Assembly (NCBI GenBank): GCA_000696115.1
Contig: JJOH01000018.1
Coordinates: 62,001-126,000 of the forward strand
Direction of reading: 5' to 3'
DNA: 64,000 nucleotides
From: Streptomyces olindensis
GTDB lineage: Bacteria; Actinomycetota; Actinomycetes; Streptomycetales; Streptomycetaceae
Notes under the pieces: model-generated
What the model saw: the letters and a program-made list of their open reading frames with translations, nothing else
Databases searched by the model: none
Told to the model about the DNA's origin: nothing
In this document: in pieces, positions 54,073 through 61,700 of the stretch
How positions within the stretch are numbered: the first letter of the stretch is position 1
Layout: the number at the start of each line of letters is the position of its first letter
Position numbers and translations under genes: made by a program

Positions 54073-54912
54073 TCAGCCGTCGACGGTGCTGCCGTCGACG
54101 GCCGTGTGGGCGGCCTGCGCGGCTGCCGTCTGCGTCGCCTCGGCGTCCTTCGCCGCCTTGGCGCGCTCGTCCGCCGCGGCCCGGATGGACCGCCAGGCGG
54201 ACTCGGCGGCCTGCTGCTCCGCCTCCTTCTTGCTGCGGCCGGTGCCGGTGCCGTACGAGACGCCTCCGACGCGGGCGGCAGCAGTGAAGGTCTTCTCGTC
54301 GTCGGGGCCGGTCTCCGTGACCAGGTACTCGGGGACGCCGAGCCCCTCGGTCGCGGTGAGCTCCTGGAGACTGGTCTTCCAGTCCAGGCCGGCTCCGAGG
54401 TTCGAGGACTTCTCGATCAGGGGGTCGAACAGGCGGTGCACCAGCTCCGCCGCCGAGTCCAGGCCCTGGTCGAGGTAGACCGCGCCGATCACCGCTTCCA
54501 GGGTGTCGGCCAGGATGGACGCCTTGTCCCGCCCGCCCGTGCCCTCTTCACCGCGGCCGAGCCGGATGAAGGAGCCCAGGTCGAGCCCGCGGCCCACCTC
54601 GGCGAGCGCACGCGAGTTCACCACCGCGGCCCGCAGCTTGGCCAGCTGGCCTTCCGGCAGGTCGGGGTGGGTGCGGTACAGCGTGTCCGTGACCACGAGG
54701 CCGAGGACGGAGTCCCCGAGGAACTCCAGGCGCTCGTTGGTCGGCAGACCGCCGTTCTCGTATGCGTACGACCGGTGGGTCAGTGCGCGCACCAGAAGGG
54801 CGGACTCGACCTTGTAGCCGAGCCGCCCTTCCAGAAGCGTGTGGGACGAGGCCTGGTTGTCCGCCGGAGCACTCCCGCTGACGCGGGAAGACTTGTTCTT
54901 AGGCGTGGACAC
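54073..54912 (-). CDS. rnc: Ribonuclease III (AbsB)
   Basis: 279 residues. NERLEFLGDSVLGLVVTD is the catalytic RNase III signature, followed by DTLEAVIGAVYLDQG. The C-terminal double-strand RNA-binding domain covers residues about 165-235, then an Ala-rich tail. In S. coelicolor, RNase III is AbsB (SCO5572) and is needed for normal antibiotic production. The GTG at 54912 is chosen to give the KNKSSRVSGS N-terminus. It follows rpmF closely. Confidence 0.95.
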   Translation of the reverse strand: MSTPKNKSSRVSGSAPADNQASSHTLLEGRLGYKVESALLVRALTHRSYAYENGGLPTNERLEFLGDSVLGLVVTDTLYRTHPDLPEGQLAKLRAAVVNSRALAEVGRGLDLGSFIRLGRGEEGTGGRDKASILADTLEAVIGAVYLDQGLDSAAELVHRLFDPLIEKSSNLGAGLDWKTSLQELTATEGLGVPEYLVTETGPDDEKTFTAAARVGGVSYGTGTGRSKKEAEQQAAESAWRSIRAAADERAKAAKDAEATQTAAAQAAHTAVDGSTVDG

Positions 54913-54931
54913 AGTGCCTCTCACCAGCCGC

Positions 54932-55105
54932 TCAGACCTCGAGGACCTGGCGCTTGTTGTAGGTGCCGCACGACGGGCACGCGATGTGCTGCAGCTTGGG
55001 CTCGTGGCAGCGCTCGCACGCAACCAGGGTGGGGACCGCAGCCTTCCACTGCGACCGGCGGTGGCGCGTGTTGCTGCGCGACATCTTCCGCTTCGGAACA
55101 GCCAC
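54932..55105 (-). CDS. rpmF: 50S ribosomal protein L32
   Basis: 57 residues. AVPKRKMSRSNTRHRRSQWK is the L32 N-terminus; the zinc ribbon is intact (CERC and CPSC, four Cys). It is therefore the zinc-binding form, not the zinc-independent paralogue. The GTG at 55105 follows the DUF177 gene by two bases. Confidence 0.95.
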   Translation of the reverse strand: MAVPKRKMSRSNTRHRRSQWKAAVPTLVACERCHEPKLQHIACPSCGTYNKRQVLEV

Positions 55106-55107
55106 GG

Positions 55108-55752
55108 CTACTTCTCCTGCTTCTCGTCGACGCCCGCTTCGGCGCCGCTCATCTCGTCCTTCTCGCCGTCCGACATGGTGTCGGCGAGTCCCTGCAATGC
55201 CGCCCAACGGATGTCGACGGCGTCGTGGTGGTGGTCCGGGTCGTCCGCCAGCCGCGCGCCGCACTCGGCGCACAGACCAGGGCAGTCTTCCTGGCACACC
55301 GGCTGCATCGGCAGTGCGAGCACCACCGCATCACGCAGCACGGGCTCGAGGTCGAACAGGCCGTCCTCGAGGAAGAGCCTGTCCTCGTCGTCCTCGGCGT
55401 CGTCGCCCGGTTCCGCGATCACGCGGCCCCGGTCGTCGGCGTCAGGGTACGAGAACATCTCCTGGAAGTCCGCTTCGAGCTGCTGCTCCAGCGGCTCCAG
55501 ACACCTTACGCACTCCCCCTCGGCCGTGGCACGGGCGGTGCCTGTGACGAGCACCCCTTCCATGACCGACTCCAGGCGGAGTTCCAGCTCCACCGGGGCG
55601 CCTTCCGGCACTCCGATGACTCCCTTGATACCGAGGTCCTGGGGAGCGTCGACCGTACGGGTCAGGCGCTGCAGCGCACCAGGCCGCCGACCCAGCTCGT
55701 GCGTGTCGAACACGAGGGGGTTGCGGTGGTCGAGGCGGGCGTTCAGGGCCAT
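55108..55752 (-). CDS. DUF177 (YceD-like) protein
   Basis: 214 residues. LGIKGVIGVPEGAPVELELRLESVMEGVLVTGTARATAEGECVRCLEPL and a C-terminal CQEDCPGLCAECGARL carry the Cys motifs of the DUF177/YceD family. Always encoded just before rpmF in actinobacteria; it is implicated in 23S rRNA accumulation in other organisms. Spacing to rpmF is 2 bases, so they are co-translated. Confidence 0.93.
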   Translation of the reverse strand: MALNARLDHRNPLVFDTHELGRRPGALQRLTRTVDAPQDLGIKGVIGVPEGAPVELELRLESVMEGVLVTGTARATAEGECVRCLEPLEQQLEADFQEMFSYPDADDRGRVIAEPGDDAEDDEDRLFLEDGLFDLEPVLRDAVVLALPMQPVCQEDCPGLCAECGARLADDPDHHHDAVDIRWAALQGLADTMSDGEKDEMSGAEAGVDEKQEK

Positions 55753-55881
55753 TCCTGCTTTCGATCTGCTGAGCTCGGGGGGACGCCGCCCTTCGGTGTT
55801 CCCGGGCAGCGGTGATCGCGGACGTACTCGCGACCGAAGAGCCAGGATACTGGACCTTTCGCCGTCGGCCCAATCCGGTGC

Positions 55882-56949
55882 TCAGCCCTGGCCGCGGCCC
55901 TGCTCGTAGGCCCGCAGCTGCTCGGCGCTGATCATGCTGGTGTCGAAGAGGCTGGTCTCGTCCAGGGCGTATCCCTGGTGGCCCTGGTGGCTCTGGTGCC
56001 CCTGCTGCGGCTGCTGCTGTGCCTGGTTCGGGTCGTAGCCGCCCTGCTGGGGGTCGTAGCCCTGGTAGGCGTAGGGATCGGCCTGCTGGTAGCCGTACGG
56101 GTCCTGCTGGGCGGCGTAATCCGGCTGCTGGTAGCCGCCGTAGGGGTCGGGCTGCTGCTGGTAGCCGTAGGCAGGCTGGGGCTGTGCGTAGTCCTGCTGC
56201 TGGGCGGGCTGCTCGGCCGGGGGCTTCTCCTCCGCGAGGGCGGCCAGGCCGGCGAGGTAGTCGGCGTCGCTGGAGTGCTGGACGGTGCTGGTGTCGTCGG
56301 CGAGGGCGCCGAGGTCGTCGGTGGCGATCCGGCCGTGCAGCTTCTGCCGGCCGCGGCCGACGGCCTCCAGGGTCTTGGCGAGGACCGCCTCGAACGCGCC
56401 GAGCTTGGCGTCGACGTACTCGTCGGCGGTACGGCGCTGGGTCTCCGGGTCGTGGCTGCGCTCGGGGGCGTCCTCGTCCTCGTAGCCCTGCTCGTCGGTG
56501 CCGGGGCCGGTGCCGAGGAGCTTCTCGCGGCCGCGGCCGACGGAGCCGAGGGTCTTGGTGAGGACGACCTCGAAGTTGGCGAGCTTGGAGTCGACGTAGT
56601 CGTCGGCCTCGGCGCGGATCTCCTCGGCCTCCTGGCGGGCCTCGGCGAGGATCCGGTCGGCCTCGGCCTGGGAGCGGCGGGCGACCTCGGTGTCGGAGAT
56701 CAGCGAGCCCCGCTCGGCGTGCGCGCTCTCGATGATCCGCTGGGCCTCCTGGCGGGCCTGCTCGACCATCTGCTCGCGGCCGCCGATCAGCTCCTGGGCC
56801 TGGGCGAGGGAGTCGGGCAGCGCCGCGCGGACCTCTTCCAGCATGGAGAGCAGTTCGGCGCGGTTGACCACGCACGAGGCCGACATGGGCATGGACCGGG
56901 CGCCGGAGATCGCGGTGACGATCTCGTCGAGCTTCTTCTGCACGTCCAC
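55882..56949 (-). CDS. DivIVA-like coiled-coil protein, SepIVA-type
   Basis: 355 residues. The N-terminal 30 residues (MDVQKKLDEIVTAISGARSMPMSASCVVNR) and the following coiled coil (EQARQEAQRIIESAHAERGS...) match the actinobacterial Rv2927c/SepIVA family, located between coaD and the DUF177 gene in the same order as in mycobacteria. Two tandem blocks, EADDYVDSKLANFEVVLTKTL and TADEYVDAKLGAFEAVLAKTL, are duplicated. The C-terminal 130 residues are Gln/Tyr/Pro/Gly-rich and prion-like. A septation role is inferred from the mycobacterial homologue. Confidence 0.75.
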   Translation of the reverse strand: MDVQKKLDEIVTAISGARSMPMSASCVVNRAELLSMLEEVRAALPDSLAQAQELIGGREQMVEQARQEAQRIIESAHAERGSLISDTEVARRSQAEADRILAEARQEAEEIRAEADDYVDSKLANFEVVLTKTLGSVGRGREKLLGTGPGTDEQGYEDEDAPERSHDPETQRRTADEYVDAKLGAFEAVLAKTLEAVGRGRQKLHGRIATDDLGALADDTSTVQHSSDADYLAGLAALAEEKPPAEQPAQQQDYAQPQPAYGYQQQPDPYGGYQQPDYAAQQDPYGYQQADPYAYQGYDPQQGGYDPNQAQQQPQQGHQSHQGHQGYALDETSLFDTSMISAEQLRAYEQGRGQG

Positions 56950-57070
56950 CGTGTGCTCGCCACTCTCTACAGATGCGTTGGAGACGGACGGGACGACTGT
57001 ACGGCCACGGGGTCACCGGCGGACACCGGGTGACGGCTTGTCAGGCTCCCGGGGGGCGCCCGGGACGCGT

Positions 57071-57550
57071 TCAGTCCTTCCGCAGGCGCTCGGTGAGGGC
57101 CTGGAGGACCTCGGCGGGCACCAGGTGGGAGACGTCGCCGCCCCAGGTCGCGACCTCCTTGACCAGGGAGGACGACAGGAAGCTGTAGGTGGGGTTGGTG
57201 GGGATGAAGAGGGTCTCCACGCCCGAGAGGCCGTTGTTCATCTGGGCCATCTGCAGCTCGTAGTCGAAGTCGCTGACCGCGCGCAGGCCCTTCACGATGG
57301 CCGGGATGTCGCGCTGCTTGCAGAAGTCGACGAGCAGGCCGTGGAAGGCCTCGACGCGGACGTTGCCGTACTCGGCGGTGACCCGGCGGATCAGGTCGAT
57401 CCGCTCGTCGATCTCGAACAGGCCCTTCTTCGACTGGTTGATCATCACCGCGACGTAGACCTCGTCGTACAGCCTGGAGGCGCGGGAGATGATGTCGAGG
57501 TGTCCGTTGGTGATCGGGTCGAACGACCCGGGACAGACGGCGCGGCGCAC
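57071..57550 (-). CDS. coaD: Phosphopantetheine adenylyltransferase
   Basis: 159 residues. RAVCPGSFDPITNGHLDI carries the T/HxGH nucleotidyltransferase motif, and YSFLSSSLVKEVA is the second site. Catalyses the fourth step of coenzyme A synthesis. The GTG at 57550, with GAGGG 6 bases upstream, gives the 159-residue length I recall for CoaD; an ATG at 57580 overlapping the rsmD stop is the alternative. Confidence 0.95.
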   Translation of the reverse strand: MRRAVCPGSFDPITNGHLDIISRASRLYDEVYVAVMINQSKKGLFEIDERIDLIRRVTAEYGNVRVEAFHGLLVDFCKQRDIPAIVKGLRAVSDFDYELQMAQMNNGLSGVETLFIPTNPTYSFLSSSLVKEVATWGGDVSHLVPAEVLQALTERLRKD

Positions 57551-57576
57551 TTGTGATCCCTCGCTCTCCGGTCCGG

Positions 57577-58164
57577 TCATCGTGCGTCTTCGCACGTAGA
57601 GGCGGCGCGACCGTACCAAAACGTTCCCTCGCCGTAGCGACGGGCCCGGAGGGGTTCGAAACCCTCGGGCCATCGGAATTCGCCGCCTCTGGTGCTGCGC
57701 TCCACGGTGACGAGGGCTTCCTCGGCGAGCCAGCCCTCCGAGCGGAGTGTGAGGAGGATCTCCCGAAGATCGTCGTCCGTGACGGCGTACGGGGGGTCGA
57801 GGAAGACCAGGTCGTACGGGTCGCCGGGTGGTGTGGTGCGGATGATCTGTTCTGCTTTGCCCGCTCTGACCTCGGCGCCGGGGAGGCCGAGGTTCCTGAC
57901 GTTCTCCCGGACCGTGCGGACGGCTTTGGCGTCGGCCTCGACGAGGAGGGTGTGGCCGGCGCCGCGGGAGAGGGCCTCCAGCCCGACGGCTCCTGATCCC
58001 GCGTAGAGGTCGAGGACGCGTTCGCCCTCCAGGGGGCCGCCGAGGAGGGACTGCCAGGTGGAGAAGAGGCCTTCGCGCGCGCGGTCGGAGGTGGGGCGGG
58101 TGCCTGTCCCTGGCGGGACGGCCAGGCGGCGTCCGCCGGCCTGGCCGGCGATCACGCGGGTCAT
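57577..58164 (-). CDS. rsmD: 16S rRNA (guanine966-N2)-methyltransferase RsmD
   Basis: 195 residues. GTRPTSDRAREGLFSTW, motif I LDLYAGSGAVGLEALSRGA and the catalytic DPPY (LVFLDPPYAV) identify RsmD. Upstream of coaD, the usual actinobacterial arrangement. Confidence 0.95.
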   Translation of the reverse strand: MTRVIAGQAGGRRLAVPPGTGTRPTSDRAREGLFSTWQSLLGGPLEGERVLDLYAGSGAVGLEALSRGAGHTLLVEADAKAVRTVRENVRNLGLPGAEVRAGKAEQIIRTTPPGDPYDLVFLDPPYAVTDDDLREILLTLRSEGWLAEEALVTVERSTRGGEFRWPEGFEPLRARRYGEGTFWYGRAASTCEDAR

Positions 58165-58202
58165 CTTTGGTCCTTGATGGTCGGCGGCTTTCCGGTATCA
58201 GT

Positions 58203-58270
58203 GTGGCCGGTCGCGCCCGCGCGGCGGTAGCCGAATACGAGGTACAGCCCCGCGCCCCTGGGGCGCCGTC
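58203..58270. repeat. Dispersed GC-rich repeat between rsmD and recG
   Basis: Matches the in-frame smc repeat at 47814-47880. The two share 28 of the first 31 bases and the 14-base GCCCCGCGCCCCTG. Here it is intergenic, ending 2 bases before the recG stop codon. Confidence 0.8.
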
Positions 58271-58272
58271 AC

Positions 58273-61200
58273 TCATCCCTTTTCCAGGTACTGCTCCCTC
58301 TCCTCGTCCAGTAGGGCGTCCAGAGCCGTCCGGAGGGCCGGGAGGTGGGTCAGCTCCGGGTCGGCGGCGACCACTGCCGTCGCTTCCTGCCTCGCCTCCG
58401 CGATGATCTCCTCGTCGTCGATGACGGCGAGCATGCGCAGGGAGGTCCTGGCGCCCGACTGGGCCTGGCCGAGGACGTCGCCCTCGCGGCGCTGTTCGAG
58501 GTCGATGCGGGAGAGCTCGAAACCGTCGAGCGTGGAGGCCACGGCGTTCAGGCGCTGGCGGGCGGCGCTCGCCTCGGGCATCTCGGTGACGAGGAGGCAG
58601 AGCCCGGGCGCCGAGCCACGGCCGACGCGGCCGCGCAGCTGGTGGAGCTGGGAGACTCCGAAGCGGTCGGCGTCCATGATCACCATGGCGGTGGCGTTCG
58701 GGACGTTGACGCCGACCTCGATGACCGTCGTGGCGACCAGGACGTCGGTCTCGCCGGCGGCGAAGCGGCGCATGACCGCGTCCTTGTCGTCCGGGTGCAT
58801 ACGGCCGTGCAGGATCTCGACCCGGAGGCCCTGCAGGGGGCCCTTGGTCAGGTGGTCGGCCACGTCGAGGACGGCGAGGGGCGGGCGCTTCTCGGCGGCG
58901 TCCTCCGGGGACTCCGGGGGCTTCTTCTTGCCGGGCTTCTTCGGGTCGTCCTCCTCGTCGCCGATGCGGGGGCACACGACGTACGCCTGGTGGCCGTTCT
59001 CCACCTCCTCGCGGACCCGTTCCCACGCGCGGGTCAGGAAGTGGGGCTTGTCGGCGGCCGGGACGACATGGCTGGCGATCGGGGAGCGGCCGGCCGGGAG
59101 CTGGTCGAGGACCGAGGTCTCCAGGTCGCCGAAGACCGTCATCGCGACCGTGCGCGGAATGGGCGTGGCCGTCATGACCAGCAGGTGCGGGGGCTGTTTG
59201 CCCTTGCCGCGCAGGGCGTCGCGCTGCTCGACGCCGAAGCGGTGCTGTTCGTCGACCACGACCAGGCCCAGGTCGTGGAACTGCACCTTGTCCTCGATCA
59301 GCGCGTGCGTGCCGATGACGATGCCGGCCTCGCCGGTGGTGAGGTCCAGGAGGGCCTGGCGGCGGGCGGCCGTGCCCATGGAGCCGGTGAGCAGCACCAC
59401 CTTGGTGGCCTGCTCGGCCCCGCCCAGCATGCCGCCCTCGGCCAGCTCGCCCATCATCTCGACGATGGACCGGTGGTGCTGCTGGGCGAGCACTTCGGTG
59501 GGGGCGAGCATGGCGGCTTGCCCGCCGGCGTCGACCACGGCGAGCATCGCGCGCAGGGCGACCATGGTGTTGTGTGTGACCGTGAAGTTGTCGGTGACGT
59601 AGGCATGGCTCGGGTGAGCGACGCTGATGCACTGGACGGGCTTCCGCCCCACGTACTCGACCGCCCGGATACCGCGTCGGAACGTGTCGTACTTCGGCCT
59701 CGGACGCACGCGCTCCGCTTTGCGGGTGAGCCGGAAGGGGGCGTGATCGTCGGGCAGGGACACCTGCACGTTGTACGCGGCCTTCTTCGGCAGTACTCGC
59801 GCCCGGCCGCCCAGCGAGCGCACGAGCCATGCGACGTCCTCCGCGAGCCGGCGCGAAGCCGAGCAGAGGGAGACACTCATGCCGTCGGCTTGGATAGTGC
59901 CGTCCGTGTCCAGAAGTCCCTGCAGCACGGCGAGACGGTCCTTGATCGGAGCGTTCTTGAAAGTTTGAGGGACGAACTTGTCGTGGGACGTCCTTCCCCA
60001 GAGTCCCAGGTCGCGCAGGACCTGGATCACCGGGTTGCGCACGCCTCCGGCACGCTGCTTGAGCTGGATCGTGTAGTCACAGTGCGATCCCTTCACCGGT
60101 ACCAGTCGGCATTCGGGCGCTACTGCCGCTGCTACCGCGTCACGGATCTCGTCGTCGATGGTGGAAAGACGGAGATTGTGCCGAAGCGAACCGCCCCCCA
60201 ACAGGAGCCCGAACAGGTACGGGTCTAGGGGCAGCCCGGCGTCGCTGCCGAGATCGACCGGCTTCGCCGGCGGGATGTACCACTTCGAGGACCCGTTGGC
60301 CTTGAACGTGTCGAAACGGATCTCCCGGGTCGTCATGACCTTGGGAGCCTGACCACGGTGCCAACCACAGCTCGTGCCGACGATCCAGAGATGCTCGTCG
60401 TCGCACTCGACGGAACTCCCGTCGGACAGGACCAAGCGCCACACATCGCGCTCGCCCTGAGGAAAGACGCCATCGATCAGGGCGATGTCCCCGTCCGGCA
60501 CCACCACCTCGTCGCCAACCCGCAGATCCCCCATGGGACGGAAGCCCATCGGGGTGAGCACCAGCGAGTCGAGCGGCTGGGCCTTGCCCGATCCGACCTC
60601 TCCCTGCAGCAGCCGGTGCATCGGGTGCTCGGTCGCCAGGTCGGCGAAGATCTCGCGGGAGACCCGCTGCTGGCCCTCGGTGAGGGTGAACGGGAGGCGG
60701 GCGTCGAAGGCCGTGAGGAGGCCGTCCGGGGTCGGCTCGCGGGGGACCGCCGGGAGTTGGGCGTCCGCGTGGCGGCGGCGGGCGAGGGCGACCTGGAGGA
60801 CGAAGGCCTCGTCCCACTTGAGGCGGGAGCGGGCGTCCTCGATGTCGGACTTGGTGTGCGGGCGGTGGATCTTCAGGAGGGCCTCGGGGAGCGGGACCAG
60901 GCCGCGGCCCCGGCGCAGGGAGTCGGGCAGCGGGTCGACGGCCTCCTGGGCGGTGGGCAGGACCGTCTGGATCGCCTTGCCGATCTTCCAGGACTCCAGC
61001 TTGGCGGTGGCGGGGTAGATCGGGATCAGGGCGCCCGCCCAGGTCTCCACGGACTCCTCCGGGTCACCGCGCAGCAACTCGTAGGCCGGGTGGGCGAGTT
61101 GGAGGCGGCGGTTGAAGACGGAGACCTTGCCCGCGAACATCGCGCGGGTGCCCGGCAGGAGCTCCTTGTGGGGCTTGTGAACGCCGTTGCCGAAGAAGAC

Positions 61201-61515
61201 CAGTTGGAGCCGGCCGCTGCCGTCCGTGATCGTGACCTCCAGGCGCTGGCCCTTGCCGCGCGGGGCCTTGGCGGAGGCGAAGGTGTGCAGGCGGGCGTCG
61301 GCGACCTGGGCGACCACCGTGACGTGCTCGTCCATGGGGAGGTCGGCGAGGTGGGTGAGCTGGCCGCGCTCCTCGTATCTGCGCGGGTAGTGGTGCAGGA
61401 GGTCGCCGACGGTGAGCAGGCCGAGGTGCTCGGCCATCACCTTCGCGGTGGCGGGGCCGAGCACCGACTTCAGCGGTTGGCGCAGGGGTTCTTCCAGTGC
61501 GGGCACGAGATCCAT
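58273..61515 (-). CDS. recG: ATP-dependent DNA helicase RecG, interrupted by an intein
   Basis: A 1080-residue precursor; removing the intein leaves 742 residues, the normal RecG length. The N-terminal wedge and OB fold (GKGQRLEVTITDGSGRLQLVFFGNG) come first. Helicase motif I is split as GEVGSGK, intein, then TMVALRAM. Motif II is VVVDEQHRFG and motif III VMTATPIPRTVAMT, followed by the C-terminal motor with QLRGRVGRG. RecG reverses stalled forks and remodels R- and D-loops. The ATG at 61515 gives MDLVPALEEPL. Splicing must restore GSGKT for activity. Confidence 0.95.
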   Translation of the reverse strand: MDLVPALEEPLRQPLKSVLGPATAKVMAEHLGLLTVGDLLHHYPRRYEERGQLTHLADLPMDEHVTVVAQVADARLHTFASAKAPRGKGQRLEVTITDGSGRLQLVFFGNGVHKPHKELLPGTRAMFAGKVSVFNRRLQLAHPAYELLRGDPEESVETWAGALIPIYPATAKLESWKIGKAIQTVLPTAQEAVDPLPDSLRRGRGLVPLPEALLKIHRPHTKSDIEDARSRLKWDEAFVLQVALARRRHADAQLPAVPREPTPDGLLTAFDARLPFTLTEGQQRVSREIFADLATEHPMHRLLQGEVGSGKAQPLDSLVLTPMGFRPMGDLRVGDEVVVPDGDIALIDGVFPQGERDVWRLVLSDGSSVECDDEHLWIVGTSCGWHRGQAPKVMTTREIRFDTFKANGSSKWYIPPAKPVDLGSDAGLPLDPYLFGLLLGGGSLRHNLRLSTIDDEIRDAVAAAVAPECRLVPVKGSHCDYTIQLKQRAGGVRNPVIQVLRDLGLWGRTSHDKFVPQTFKNAPIKDRLAVLQGLLDTDGTIQADGMSVSLCSASRRLAEDVAWLVRSLGGRARVLPKKAAYNVQVSLPDDHAPFRLTRKAERVRPRPKYDTFRRGIRAVEYVGRKPVQCISVAHPSHAYVTDNFTVTHNTMVALRAMLAVVDAGGQAAMLAPTEVLAQQHHRSIVEMMGELAEGGMLGGAEQATKVVLLTGSMGTAARRQALLDLTTGEAGIVIGTHALIEDKVQFHDLGLVVVDEQHRFGVEQRDALRGKGKQPPHLLVMTATPIPRTVAMTVFGDLETSVLDQLPAGRSPIASHVVPAADKPHFLTRAWERVREEVENGHQAYVVCPRIGDEEDDPKKPGKKKPPESPEDAAEKRPPLAVLDVADHLTKGPLQGLRVEILHGRMHPDDKDAVMRRFAAGETDVLVATTVIEVGVNVPNATAMVIMDADRFGVSQLHQLRGRVGRGSAPGLCLLVTEMPEASAARQRLNAVASTLDGFELSRIDLEQRREGDVLGQAQSGARTSLRMLAVIDDEEIIAEARQEATAVVAADPELTHLPALRTALDALLDEEREQYLEKG
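59569..60582 (-). other. Class 3-type intein with DOD homing endonuclease, inside recG
   Basis: 338 residues, inserted between Lys and Thr of Walker A. Residue 1 is Ala, so there is no class 1 nucleophile. Block B has Trp66 in DDEHLW; block F has Cys318 in KPVQCISVAH; block G is THN followed by Thr. That Trp-Cys-Thr set defines class 3 inteins. The centre holds a LAGLIDADG-type endonuclease: motif 1 is YLFGLLLGGGSL and motif 2 VLQGLLDTDGTI. In motif 1 the catalytic Asp position is Gly (GGG instead of GDG), so cutting may be lost. G+C is lower than in the flanks. Confidence 0.9.
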
Positions 61516-61700
61516 TGCACACCACGCCACTGACAATGGCGCCCGGGCCGCGGCGGAGGCCGCCGTATACGTCCCCGGAAAGCCCTGGTCGGACGGCCGG
61601 TCCGGGCCTTAGGATGACGCGCCCCCGGCCTTTCTCGCGGTCACCGCCTCCCCGGGACCGCCCGACCCCGCGCCGTCGCGAGTCCCCCACCGGCGCCGTG

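Noticed and set aside
57071..59830. 919-codon minus-strand frame extending coaD upstream
   Set aside because: Only the last 159 codons are coaD; the rest is rsmD and recG out of frame.
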